Shown in pieces: positions 1-7,774 of a stretch of DNA of 64,000 nucleotides. Origin of the DNA: Bacillota bacterium. Lineage in GTDB: Bacteria > Bacillota > Clostridia > Lachnospirales > Lachnospiraceae. The first letter of the stretch is position 1. Every line of letters starts with the position of its first letter. The stretch covers positions 320,558 to 384,557 of the forward strand of contig JAEYGZ010000036.1 in NCBI GenBank assembly GCA_023409535.1. Reading direction: 5' to 3'. The notes below the pieces were generated by a model. It was given only the letters and a program-made list of their open reading frames with translations, made no database searches and was not told where the DNA came from. A program made the translations under genes and the position numbers.

Positions 1-701
1 CAAATGTATCCCATGAAATCAAAACGCCGCTTGCAGCAATTCAGAATTATGCCGAAATCCTTCAAAAAGACGACTTGACCGACGAGCAGCGCAGAGAATA
101 TGCAGCAAGTATCATGCAATCAACCAACAGGCTTTCTGCATTGATAACAAATATTTTAAAACTGAACAAATTGGAAAAACAAACAATACGACAGGTTCCG
201 GTCCCTTATGACGTATGCGGACAATTATGTAACTGTGCGTTGCAATTCGAGGAGATGTGGGAAAAGAAGAATATAAAATTTATTGCTGACATTGAAGACA
301 GGGCGACCATTGAGGCGGATGAAAGCCTGCTGGAGATTGTGTGGAGTAATCTGCTGTCAAATGCCATCAAGTTTACGGAGCCGGGCGGGACCGTGACATT
401 AACTCAAACTTCAACGACAGATGAAATCGTTGTAACCGTATCGGATACCGGCTGCGGTATGAGTAAGGAGACTACCCGGCATATTTTTGATAAGTTTTAC
501 CAGGGCGACACTTCCCACGCCACAGAAGGCAATGGACTGGGACTTGCTTTAGTCCTGCGCATCCTTCAGCTTATGGGTGGAGCAATTTCCGTAAATAGCA
601 TCCTCGGCAAAGGTACTGCCTTTACCGTGCACATTCCGGTAATAAGTGCAGTCGAAAAAGATGAACACCATCACACATGGGGGGGAAATTACGATGAGTG
701 A
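1..701 (+). CDS. Sensor histidine kinase, 3' part (5' end outside window)
   Basis: The frame is open from base 3, so the start lies upstream of the window. The visible part is the complete kinase core. The H-box (SHEIKTPL) at the left edge carries the phospho-accepting histidine. It is followed by a HisKA dimerisation helix pair and a HATPase_c domain with N-box (NLLSNAIKFT), G1 (DTGCGM) and G2 (GNGLGLAL). It would autophosphorylate and pass phosphate to a response regulator that presumably lies upstream. The sensor domain is not visible, so the signal is unknown. The stop overlaps the start of the next gene by 8 bases, implying translational coupling to a small membrane protein. Confidence 0.93.
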   Translation, partial: NVSHEIKTPLAAIQNYAEILQKDDLTDEQRREYAASIMQSTNRLSALITNILKLNKLEKQTIRQVPVPYDVCGQLCNCALQFEEMWEKKNIKFIADIEDRATIEADESLLEIVWSNLLSNAIKFTEPGGTVTLTQTSTTDEIVVTVSDTGCGMSKETTRHIFDKFYQGDTSHATEGNGLGLALVLRILQLMGGAISVNSILGKGTAFTVHIPVISAVEKDEHHHTWGGNYDE

Positions 702-1260
702 ATATACAAAGGGCGGCAAGGATTATATCGGATACGAATATAAGGAAGTGTTTGCTGAACGCGATAAGGTTTCAATGTTTTTGGACGCCTATGAAAATTT
801 TGGCTGGATTCCTGATGATCATACGTATGCCGCAGGATACACAGGCAGCATAAACATTCCCCATACCGGAAGCTTTGGCAAGGTTGCGATCAAGTTAAAG
901 CGTGACCGCAAAATCATAAACAAGGCCGAGCTTACCCGCTTGCAGCGTCATTTTGAAGCCTGCATGGATGCGATTGATGAGTTGGAAAAATCTAAAACCT
1001 CATTTGCAACAATGGCGGCCATCGGTATAGGTATTGTTGGAACAGCCTTTATGGCGGGCTCTACCTTTGCTGTTACTGCCGAACCGCCAATGATATTGCT
1101 CAGTATTCTTCTTGCGGTTCCGGGATTTATCGGATGGATTATGCCGTATTTCGTTTATAAACTGTTGGTAAAGCGGAAGATGACTGACATCAACCTGCTT
1201 ATTGACCAGAAGTATGACGAGATTTATGAAATATGCGAAAAAGGCTGCAAACTGCTGTGA
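694..1260 (+). CDS. Two-helix membrane protein, tandem paralogue 1 of 3
   Basis: Unrecognised family, 188 residues. It has a soluble N-terminal half with an aromatic YIGYEYKEV opening and an FGW motif, and a basic stretch KLKRDRKIINKAEL that leads into a probable coiled coil (about 75-100). Two hydrophobic helices follow (about 104-127 and 131-157), separated by a short turn with PP, then a charged helical tail. Topology is probably a cytosolic body with a membrane hairpin. ATG at 694 is chosen because it aligns with the starts of the two paralogues downstream and has a G-rich ribosome site; an in-frame ATG at 646 would overlap the kinase much more. The overlap with the kinase suggests the kinase or its regulon controls or works with this protein. 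Function unknown. Confidence 0.8.
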   Translation: MSEYTKGGKDYIGYEYKEVFAERDKVSMFLDAYENFGWIPDDHTYAAGYTGSINIPHTGSFGKVAIKLKRDRKIINKAELTRLQRHFEACMDAIDELEKSKTSFATMAAIGIGIVGTAFMAGSTFAVTAEPPMILLSILLAVPGFIGWIMPYFVYKLLVKRKMTDINLLIDQKYDEIYEICEKGCKLL

Positions 1261-1350
1261 AAAAGGATTAAATTACGCTTATCGAAAGAAATGCTCTCTT
1301 ATCCCGGAAATGTATTGGCTTATTATTATTTACAAACTATGATATTCAAA

Positions 1351-1389
1351 CAGGAACTTGAGTTATTCTGACTCAGAGTTCCTGTTTTT
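1351..1389 (+). terminator. Intrinsic terminator after paralogue 1
   Basis: CAGGAACT-TGAGT pairs with ACTCA-AGTTCCTG (one bulged G), followed by TTTTTA. It ends the kinase/paralogue-1 transcript. The rest of the 1261-1543 gap is AT-rich and should hold a separate promoter for paralogue 2, but no convincing -35/-10 pair was seen. Confidence 0.75.
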
Positions 1390-1543
1390 ATGAACAAAAT
1401 TAACTGGCTAACAGATATTTTTCTAGAATCAATGGTATTATTAATATTTCACAAACATTATCTTAGCAACTCATTAACAATTTGTCAGTACGATTAGTAT
1501 ATCAAATGAAATACAACAATTTAAAAGGAAAGGAATCTTCTAT

Positions 1544-2182
1544 ATGAGTGAAGAGCAGACTAAGGAAAATAATTACATTAATAATGAGTATAGGACGGTT
1601 ACTGTTACGAAAAGTATGGAGTCGATCTGGAGAGATGCTTTTGCATGCTTTGGATGGAGATTTGGAAAAAGTGAGCCAGCAATCGTAAAGCATGTGTGGG
1701 GTCCTTTCCGTATCATGCTGGCACCACTTGCCATCTTCCCGGGAAGCCCATTTGCAAAGCTGGTTGTTGACCATAAGTCGGGGACTAAAGTAGAATTGAA
1801 ATTCCGTCGCGACAGGGACATTCCAAAGAAATCAGAGATTAACCAGTTACAGTCAAGGTTTGAGGTGTGTGTTGCAGAAATTAATCATCTGCAAGCGCAA
1901 AAGACCTGTGCAGCTACAGCAGTAGGTTACATCATCGGCTTTGTTGGTACAGTATTCATGGGAATTTCTGTATTTAGTTATCTTGGAGGAATTCTTCCTA
2001 TCAGTATTCTAAGTGCGGTACCTGGATTTGGCTTATGGATTTCATCTTATTTCAGCTATCAGGCAGTAAAAGGGAATAAGACAAGAAAGGTTTCTCCGTT
2101 GATAGAAAAACAATACGAAACAATAAATGATATAAGCAATCAAGCATATTTGATTCTACATGCAGAAAAAACAGTAGGATAA
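1544..2182 (+). CDS. Two-helix membrane protein, tandem paralogue 2 of 3
   Basis: The 212-residue paralogue of the 694 gene. It shares the opening (NEYRTVTVTKSMESIW), the FGW motif, the basic KFRRDRDIPKKSEI stretch, the ELQ-type coiled region and the two-helix hairpin ending near SYFSYQAV. It carries an extra segment of about 25 residues after FGW (about residues 45-75) that the other two lack. Ribosome site AAAGGAAAGGA precedes the ATG. It is the most diverged copy: the conserved GTAFMAGS of the others is GTVFMGIS here. Function unknown. It is separated from paralogue 1 by a terminator and from paralogue 3 by only 49 bases, so copies 2 and 3 are probably co-transcribed. Confidence 0.8.
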   Translation: MSEEQTKENNYINNEYRTVTVTKSMESIWRDAFACFGWRFGKSEPAIVKHVWGPFRIMLAPLAIFPGSPFAKLVVDHKSGTKVELKFRRDRDIPKKSEINQLQSRFEVCVAEINHLQAQKTCAATAVGYIIGFVGTVFMGISVFSYLGGILPISILSAVPGFGLWISSYFSYQAVKGNKTRKVSPLIEKQYETINDISNQAYLILHAEKTVG

Positions 2183-2231
2183 ACAATTAGGAAATCATGA
2201 TCATAATAATTGAAAGAAAAGGAGTGAAAAA

Positions 2232-2768
2232 ATGAGTGAAGTTATTAAAAATGAAAACGGATTTATCGGCTATGAGTATAAGGATGTCACTGTAAGGTAT
2301 AGTATGGAAGCAATATATACAGATGGATATACAAACTTTGGCTGGTCGCTGGAGAGTACATCAGTACCTATTCAAAGTGTTGGTTCCTTGGTCATGAAAT
2401 TTAAACGTGATCGTAAAATCCGTAATAAAGCAGAACTTAGCAGACTACAGCGGCAATTCGATTCCTGTGTAGCAGAGATAGAAGCTTTAGAACGTTCTAA
2501 GGCAATCGGAGCATCAACAGCTGCTTATGGGGTTGGCATCATTGGGACAGCATTTATGGCTGGTTCAGTATTCGCATATATAGGTAATATGCTTCCGCTC
2601 TCCATTATACTGGCAGTCCCCGCTTTTATCGGATGGATAGTTCCGTACTTTAGTTATAATTTGCTTTTCAAGAAAAAATCCGATAAGGTATCACCGCTGG
2701 TTGATGCTAAATATGATGAGATTTATGAAGTATGTGAAAAGGGAAACGGTCTTCTGAAAGCCCAATAG
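2232..2768 (+). CDS. Two-helix membrane protein, tandem paralogue 3 of 3
   Basis: 178 residues, closest in sequence to paralogue 1: both share GYEYK near the start, KFKRDRKI/KLKRDRKI, RLQR, GTAFMAGS, AVPAFIGWI/AVPGFIGWI and YDEIYEVCEKG/YDEIYEICEKG. Same architecture: soluble N-terminus, basic linker, coiled region, two transmembrane helices, acidic/basic tail. Ribosome site AAAGGAG lies 7 bases before the ATG. Three unequal copies in about 2 kb point to local duplication followed by divergence. Function unknown. Confidence 0.8.
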   Translation: MSEVIKNENGFIGYEYKDVTVRYSMEAIYTDGYTNFGWSLESTSVPIQSVGSLVMKFKRDRKIRNKAELSRLQRQFDSCVAEIEALERSKAIGASTAAYGVGIIGTAFMAGSVFAYIGNMLPLSIILAVPAFIGWIVPYFSYNLLFKKKSDKVSPLVDAKYDEIYEVCEKGNGLLKAQ

Positions 2769-2840
2769 AAGAAATATTGACGGTTATTGTTGTGCAGGTA
2801 CCGCAGAAATTCAAGAGAATATAACAGATTAAATACTCCA

Positions 2841-2880
2841 GATGGGATAGTGTATTTAAAACACTATCCCATCTATTTTA
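2841..2880 (+). terminator. Perfect 13-bp hairpin after paralogue 3
   Basis: GATGGGATAGTGT, a 7-base loop, then ACACTATCCCATC, followed by the weak T-rich tract TATTTTA. It may also stop the alcohol dehydrogenase transcript arriving on the other strand. Confidence 0.7.
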
Positions 2881-2962
2881 CAATTGCTAGATAGATAATA
2901 TGACCAATGCATTACTATTGGTTATTATGAGCCGTTAACGATTTTTATGGACCTACCTTATC

Positions 2963-4129
2963 TTATAAACACATTTCAAATATTGTTTCAATATCCTTCT
3001 GCGATAAAGGCTTAAAGCCGGGGAGAATATCGTCCGCACATGCCTTCTTTGCCATAATCGGGAAATCCTTCTTTTGAATTCCCACTTCTGTGAAATTGCT
3101 CTTCAATCCAAGGACATGAAAGAAGAAATCAGATAGCTTCTCTATGCTCTTTTTAGCAATATCCATCGGTTCAAGGGATGAATCAATACCAAATACATTC
3201 ACACCAAATTGTATATACTTGGACACGGTCGTTTCATCCAGACAGTATTCCATCCAACGAGGTGTCAGAATTGCCAGTCCCAGGCCATGTGTAATATCAT
3301 ATATAGCGGACAGCTCATGCTCCATTGGGTGACAGCTCCATGCCTGCTGTTTTCCACCGTTTGCAAATCCGTTTATTGCCCAGGAAGATGTCCACATAAG
3401 GTTGGCACGGGCTTCATAATTTTCCGGATTCTTCATGGCGATCGGCGTATATTTGATAATGGTTTTCATCATGCCTTCCATAAAGCAGTCGAGCATATAA
3501 AAGTCAGGGTTCATATTAAAGTAGATTTCCATAATGTGGCTCATCATATCTGCTGCGCCGCAGGCTGTTTGGTAAGGTCCAACTGTGTAGGTATAGGTCG
3601 GGTCAAGGAAAGAAACCTTTGGCAATAGGGGAGGAGCCATACGCCCGATCTTATCCTTTGTCTCCGGATTACTGATAACTCCGCCGCAGTCCATTTCGGA
3701 GCCCGTGGCCGAAAGAGTAAGAATTGTAACAACAGGGAGGGCCTTTTCAATAGGTGCCCATCTGCTAAAGAACTCCCAAGGATCAAAATCAACGCAAGCT
3801 CCGGCAGCCATATACTTTGTGGCATCCAATGTGGAGCCGCCGCCTACTGCCAAAAGCACATCAATATTTTCTTTCTTACAGAGTTCCGCACCGCTGCGAA
3901 CGGAAGCAATACGGGGATTTGGTTCAATGCCGGACAGTTCAAATAAGTTAAGACCTGCTTTCTTAATCTCTGCAACAATCAAATCATATAACCCTGTCTT
4001 TTTGATGGAGCCCCCACCATAGGTGAGTAATACACGCTTTCCATATTTGCTAAGTTCTTCACCTAAATGGGATAGCTGGTTTTCTCCAAAATAAACTTTA
4101 ACCGGAATATCATAAATAAAACTATTCAT
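2963..4129 (-). CDS. Iron-containing alcohol dehydrogenase (butanol-dehydrogenase type)
   Basis: Cytosolic NAD(P)H-dependent aldehyde/alcohol oxidoreductase of the group III Fe-ADH family, BDH/YqdH-like branch, 388 residues (usual length). Visible motifs are the nucleotide-binding GGGSTLDATK with a preceding AVGGGS, the substrate/metal segment GAADMMSHIMEIYF with Asp and His ligands, and HPMEHELSAIYDITHGLGLAILTP with two further His ligands. The start at 4129 is chosen over a longer frame because AAAAGGAG lies 9 bases upstream and the family begins at NSFIYDIPVKVYFG; the longer frame would run into the regulator. It is last in an aldo-keto reductase/MerR/ADH cluster, so it probably reduces toxic aldehydes under the MerR regulator. 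Confidence 0.92.
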   Translation of the reverse strand: MNSFIYDIPVKVYFGENQLSHLGEELSKYGKRVLLTYGGGSIKKTGLYDLIVAEIKKAGLNLFELSGIEPNPRIASVRSGAELCKKENIDVLLAVGGGSTLDATKYMAAGACVDFDPWEFFSRWAPIEKALPVVTILTLSATGSEMDCGGVISNPETKDKIGRMAPPLLPKVSFLDPTYTYTVGPYQTACGAADMMSHIMEIYFNMNPDFYMLDCFMEGMMKTIIKYTPIAMKNPENYEARANLMWTSSWAINGFANGGKQQAWSCHPMEHELSAIYDITHGLGLAILTPRWMEYCLDETTVSKYIQFGVNVFGIDSSLEPMDIAKKSIEKLSDFFFHVLGLKSNFTEVGIQKKDFPIMAKKACADDILPGFKPLSQKDIETIFEMCL

Positions 4130-4190
4130 AGAGTGAATCTCCTTTTCTGGCATACTGGGATATTCTTTATAATCATTTGACAAATCTAAA

Positions 4191-4568
4191 TTATTTACCC
4201 CATGACAACGTTCCTGTCTCAACTGCAATTTCATATCGCGCAATTTTATAATTTAAGCGATCAAGGGTTGTGTTAATCTTTTTCCTTTGCTCCACAAGTA
4301 CTTCTCTTTGATCTGTCAATAGCTGAAGCCTTGCAGGGATTGTAGAATCGCCGATTTGAGTAAGCCGCACATATTCAATCATTACTTCCACGGGAAGACC
4401 TGCATTCCGCATACATATGGCAAGCTCTACCCAATCCAAGTCTTTGATCTGATAATCGCGAATCCCGCCGGAAGTACGAGTGACAGGCGGTATCATACCA
4501 ATGCGTTCATAATACCGGAGAGTGTCCTGTGAGATACCAAATTTTTCACTTACTTCTTTGATCGTCAT
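4191..4568 (-). CDS. MerR-family regulator, AdhR/NmlR-like
   Basis: A 125-residue MerR protein: winged helix-turn-helix at the N-terminus (KEVSEKFGISQDTLRYYERIGMI), then a dimerisation coiled coil, and no large effector domain. A cysteine sits at residue 52 (ELAICMRN), the position of the reactive cysteine reported for Bacillus AdhR/NmlR-type regulators that sense aldehydes and other electrophiles. It lies between the aldo-keto reductase gene (gap 11) and the alcohol dehydrogenase gene (gap 61), all on one strand. The promoter in front of the cluster has the 19-bp spacer and dyad expected for this family, so direct control of the whole operon is likely. Confidence 0.9.
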   Translation of the reverse strand: MTIKEVSEKFGISQDTLRYYERIGMIPPVTRTSGGIRDYQIKDLDWVELAICMRNAGLPVEVMIEYVRLTQIGDSTIPARLQLLTDQREVLVEQRKKINTTLDRLNYKIARYEIAVETGTLSWGK

Positions 4569-4579
4569 AATCCCTCCAC

Positions 4580-5539
4580 TTATAAGGCTCCAACGATTTT
4601 GTGAGGAACATATAATTCGTCCAGATAGTTCACATCTTCTTTACTCAGTTCTATATCAAAACTGCCAATTGCGTCATCAAAATACTCTGCCTTTGTTGCA
4701 CCAATGAGAGGGGAAGTAACACCCTTTGCAAATTGCCATGCCAGTGCGATCTGCGTCATGGTGCAATTACGGTTTTGGGCTAACGCGGAAACTCTTTTAA
4801 CGATTTCAATATCAGTATCCTTGGTGTTATCATATTTCCCAATCGCTACAACATCCGTCTGGCTTCGTAAGGTCTCGGCGGACCAAGGTCTTGACAATCT
4901 TCCTGCCGCAAGAGGGCTGTAAGGGGTCAAAACTACGCCCTGCTCTTTACAAATCGGGATCAATTCCCTTTCATCTTCACGGTATAAAAGGTTATAGTGA
5001 TTCTGCATGGATACAAACTTCGTCCATCCGTTCTTCTCCGCAATACTCTGCAGTTTGGCAAATTGGTATCCATACATAGCGGATGCACCGATTGCACGGA
5101 CTTTACCGGACTGCACTACCTTGTGGAGGGCCTCCATTGTTTCCTCAACTGGTGTATTATAATCAAATCGGTGAATAATTAGTAAATCCACATAATCCAG
5201 ACCCAATCGTTTCAGGGAGCCGTCAAGTTCTCTTGGAATTGCCTCTTTAGAAAGATTTCCTTCGTTGAAGTATACCTTTGTGGCAATTACGACCTTTTCA
5301 CGGGAAATATTGTTCTTAATTGCCCTCCCCAAATATTCCTCACTGGTTCCTGCGGAATAAGTATTTGCCGTATCAAAGAAGTTAATACCGAGCCCTAAGG
5401 CATGCTTTATGATTGCTTCACTTTCAGAAGCATTCAGCGTCCAAGCATGCATTTTACTAGCAGGATCACCAAAACTCATACATCCGACACATAGACGGGA
5501 TACCTCAATTCCGGAATTACCCAATTTTGCATAGTTCAT
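4580..5539 (-). CDS. Aldo-keto reductase
   Basis: NADPH-dependent carbonyl reductase with a TIM-barrel fold, 319 residues. The catalytic tetrad is visible: Asp in FFDTANTY, the Tyr of the same segment, Lys in VIATKVYF and His in LLIIHRFD. The C-terminal SPLIGATKAEYFDDAI is the usual cofactor-phosphate region. The ATG at 5539 is preferred because GGAGG lies 9 bases upstream; the ATG at 5548 abuts the ribosome site. It is first gene of the MerR-controlled cluster and probably detoxifies aldehydes together with the Fe-ADH. Confidence 0.92.
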   Translation of the reverse strand: MNYAKLGNSGIEVSRLCVGCMSFGDPASKMHAWTLNASESEAIIKHALGLGINFFDTANTYSAGTSEEYLGRAIKNNISREKVVIATKVYFNEGNLSKEAIPRELDGSLKRLGLDYVDLLIIHRFDYNTPVEETMEALHKVVQSGKVRAIGASAMYGYQFAKLQSIAEKNGWTKFVSMQNHYNLLYREDERELIPICKEQGVVLTPYSPLAAGRLSRPWSAETLRSQTDVVAIGKYDNTKDTDIEIVKRVSALAQNRNCTMTQIALAWQFAKGVTSPLIGATKAEYFDDAIGSFDIELSKEDVNYLDELYVPHKIVGAL

Positions 5540-5571
5540 TTCACTCATCCTCCTTATTTTTGTATGATAAG

Positions 5572-5602
5572 ATTGTAATACTTGGAGTGAACTTCAAGTC
5601 AA
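5572..5602 (-). promoter_or_regulatory. MerR-type promoter and operator of the aldo-keto reductase operon
   Basis: On the minus strand: -35 TTGACT, a 19-base spacer, -10 TACAAT. The spacer holds the dyad CTTGAAG-TTCA-CTCCAAG (one mismatch between arms). An over-long 19-bp spacer with a centred dyad is the signature of promoters untwisted by MerR proteins, and the CTTGRAG half-sites resemble those described for AdhR/NmlR regulators. Confidence 0.8.
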
Positions 5603-5774
5603 GTACTTTTTGTCCGCCCTGTGTACCGGTGTAAAACGCGAGAGTTAAATGTTAAAGTAAATTCTACATTGCAAGACTAAATTCATTTTGAAAGATCATG
5701 AATTTACCTTGTTATTTAACGCGGTGTAAAACGCGGAGTAAAATATAAAACTTATATATTATATATGAATAACC

Positions 5775-5817
5775 AAAGCATATCTCCGTTTACATAAGAA
5801 GATATGCTTTATTTTTT
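5775..5817. terminator. Hairpin terminator between Cof phosphatase and upstream promoter
   Basis: AAAGCATATCT pairs with AGATATGCTTT across a 14-base loop, followed on the plus strand by ATTTTTTAT. On the minus strand it lies just after the phosphatase stop and is the likely end of that transcript, although the T tract is stronger in the other direction. Confidence 0.55.
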
Positions 5818-5837
5818 ATATCAAAGAATATACTGCG

Positions 5838-6626
5838 TCAGTTTAAATTTTCCAGATAGATTACTGCATTTTTAATACCGTCATCTGCAATGGAGCTTGT
5901 TATATAATCAGCAATTTGTTTAAGTTCCTCTATGGCATTACCCATGGCGATACCTATGGAAGCTGCTTGAAGCAATTCATAATCATTCATACTGTCCCCG
6001 ATGGCGGCAACATCTTCGTAGGTCTGATGCCAGTACTCCAGCAGTAAATCCATACCTTTGGCTTTTGAAATATGTCTGGGGATTACATCGGCACCTCCAT
6101 CTTTTGACATGATGGGAGCCCTTAATGAAGGAAAATTTCGCTCTATCATAACCGCGGCATCAGTGGTATCGTTCAGGAAAAGAGAATGGATATTCTTGCC
6201 GAATAATTCCCGCGCATCACGTATTGAGGGAACAGGAACAGTTCCTCTTTGAAGCCAGCGTTTCTTCAAGGCAGAGGGATTTGTATTGTAATAATTACCT
6301 TCAAACAAGGTACCCAGGCAAAGACCGTGCTCTATGGCGAAGAGGAGTACGGACCGGAGCAGATCCTTCTCTAAGAAAGATTCTCGTAAGATACGCTCAT
6401 CTGCTTCAATAACAGAACCGTTAGAGTGGATAATACCATCCGGTCTTAATAAGTCTTTCATAGGAAGATTTTGTACTTCATTAAAATTACGGCCTGATGC
6501 CAGAACTATTTTATAACGGTCTCTTATATGATCAAGGGCTTCCAAGGCACTTTCCGGTATTTTTTGGTATTGATGATCAAAAAGTGTCATATCGAAATCC
6601 ACACATATTATATTGGTCATATTCAT
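5838..6626 (-). CDS. Cof-type HAD-IIB family phosphatase
   Basis: 262 residues. HAD motif I is IICVDFDMTLFD with the nucleophile/acid DxD pair; motif II lies around VLASGRNF; motif III is the Lys of RHISKAKG; and motif IV is AIGDSMNDYELL. The C2 cap type matches the Cof/YbjI group that dephosphorylates sugar phosphates and small phosphorylated metabolites in the cytosol; the substrate cannot be told. The ATG at 6626 has AGGAAGG at good spacing, whereas the longer frame adds 19 residues with no family match. Monocistronic, with its own promoter at 6744-6772. Confidence 0.9.
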   Translation of the reverse strand: MNMTNIICVDFDMTLFDHQYQKIPESALEALDHIRDRYKIVLASGRNFNEVQNLPMKDLLRPDGIIHSNGSVIEADERILRESFLEKDLLRSVLLFAIEHGLCLGTLFEGNYYNTNPSALKKRWLQRGTVPVPSIRDARELFGKNIHSLFLNDTTDAAVMIERNFPSLRAPIMSKDGGADVIPRHISKAKGMDLLLEYWHQTYEDVAAIGDSMNDYELLQAASIGIAMGNAIEELKQIADYITSSIADDGIKNAVIYLENLN

Positions 6627-6743
6627 TGTTCCTTCCTGTTGTGATGACGGTGCTGTTATTAGAACTATCTGCTGTACTGACATTGCAGATATGGCATGCC
6701 CTCTCCTGCAGCTGATAAGTGGTATAATGTCTATTTATATAGA

Positions 6744-6772
6744 ATTATAGTATTAAAAAAGCTTAAAGACAA
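6744..6772 (-). promoter_or_regulatory. Promoter of the Cof phosphatase gene
   Basis: Minus strand TTGTCT, 17-base spacer, TATAAT, ending about 115 bases before the start codon. Ordinary vegetative type. Confidence 0.65.
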
Positions 6773-6815
6773 CTATTCATTCACTTTTTGTTTAACCGGA
6801 TAAATTGTTGCAAAG

Positions 6816-7643
6816 TTACTTTTGTACCTGTATTGAAATTTGCAATAAATATTGGCTGGAGTCAGTGGTGGATATCTCATCAAGTAAATATTCTTCATAA
6901 GCATCGCCCACAATCTTTAAACCGGCTTTTTCTATATATTGAAAGAGCCGGTTATATAGATTACTGTTCATTTCATAGCCTATTTGTTCACAACCGATAA
7001 CATACAGCCCCTGGGGTTTATAAGCATTGGTTGGTGAGCTGTTACCGGCAGCAGGAGAATAATAAAATCGAAAGGGACGCATGATATTGTTGTTCATTAA
7101 ATCCTCATGGGAAATAATTAATCCGGTTGGCAGACCGCGGATTATTTTATTGTCGGAGCAAAACTCATAGAATTCCAGGAGATATTGCCAGCTTTCTATC
7201 TTATGACTGTCTTGTGGAAGCTCAGGCCCCAGTAAAATGGGCTTTGCTTCATATTCTTTCAGAATAATAACATCAATGCTGTCATCTGCATCAATTCCTC
7301 GTTGTGTTAATTCGATTCTGGTATTCAGCATATCACTGATTTGGTTAAGTTTCTGTATTTTTTCCTGAACAATTCCCTTTTGAAGCTCCAGCATATCGAT
7401 TAATTTATCCGGGGTACGGCCATTTAGGTATTCTTTGATCTCTTTTAAAGGCATATCCATCTCATGTAATATCGTAATGACATTCGCTGTATCAATCTGT
7501 TGGTAGGTATAATAGCGATATTTGTTTTGCCCGTCTGTCAGAGCGGGAGATAGAAGCTTTATTTTATCATAGAATATGAGATTCTTACGTGTAATTCCGG
7601 TTACTTTTGCGAATTCACTGATTTTCATGTAATTACTTATCAT
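6816..7643 (-). CDS. MerR-family regulator with GyrI-like ligand domain (BmrR/BltR type)
   Basis: 275 residues. An N-terminal MerR winged helix (KISEFAKVTGITRKNLIFYDKIKLL) is followed by a long linker helix (about 80-120) and a C-terminal domain of about 150 residues consistent with a GyrI-like drug-binding fold. It is transcribed away from the MATE exporter next door, the usual arrangement for a drug sensor controlling its pump. The intergenic region carries a MerR-style promoter pointing at the pump. GAGGAAG stands close before the ATG at 7643; a second in-frame ATG lies 5 codons in. Confidence 0.88.
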   Translation of the reverse strand: MISNYMKISEFAKVTGITRKNLIFYDKIKLLSPALTDGQNKYRYYTYQQIDTANVITILHEMDMPLKEIKEYLNGRTPDKLIDMLELQKGIVQEKIQKLNQISDMLNTRIELTQRGIDADDSIDVIILKEYEAKPILLGPELPQDSHKIESWQYLLEFYEFCSDNKIIRGLPTGLIISHEDLMNNNIMRPFRFYYSPAAGNSSPTNAYKPQGLYVIGCEQIGYEMNSNLYNRLFQYIEKAGLKIVGDAYEEYLLDEISTTDSSQYLLQISIQVQK

Positions 7644-7704
7644 TTTCTTCCTCGCTTATTTTTTCTTTACTATCTATATATCTATAATATTTTGAATTTC
7701 AGGA

Positions 7705-7735
7705 TTGACTGTATAGTATATATACAGTTTATAAT
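7705..7735 (+). promoter_or_regulatory. MerR-type promoter and operator of the MATE gene
   Basis: TTGACT, 19-base spacer, TATAAT. A perfect dyad ACTGTATA-GTATA-TATACAGT overlaps the last bases of the -35 box and fills the spacer. This is the expected target of the divergent BmrR-like regulator. Confidence 0.8.
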
Positions 7736-7774
7736 GGTTCATTGTATAAGTCAAGGTTAATACGGGAGGAAGAT

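Noticed and set aside
4130..4243. Longer start for the Fe alcohol dehydrogenase
   Set aside because: It would overlap the MerR gene, and the extra residues do not match the family; AAAAGGAG supports the start at 4129.
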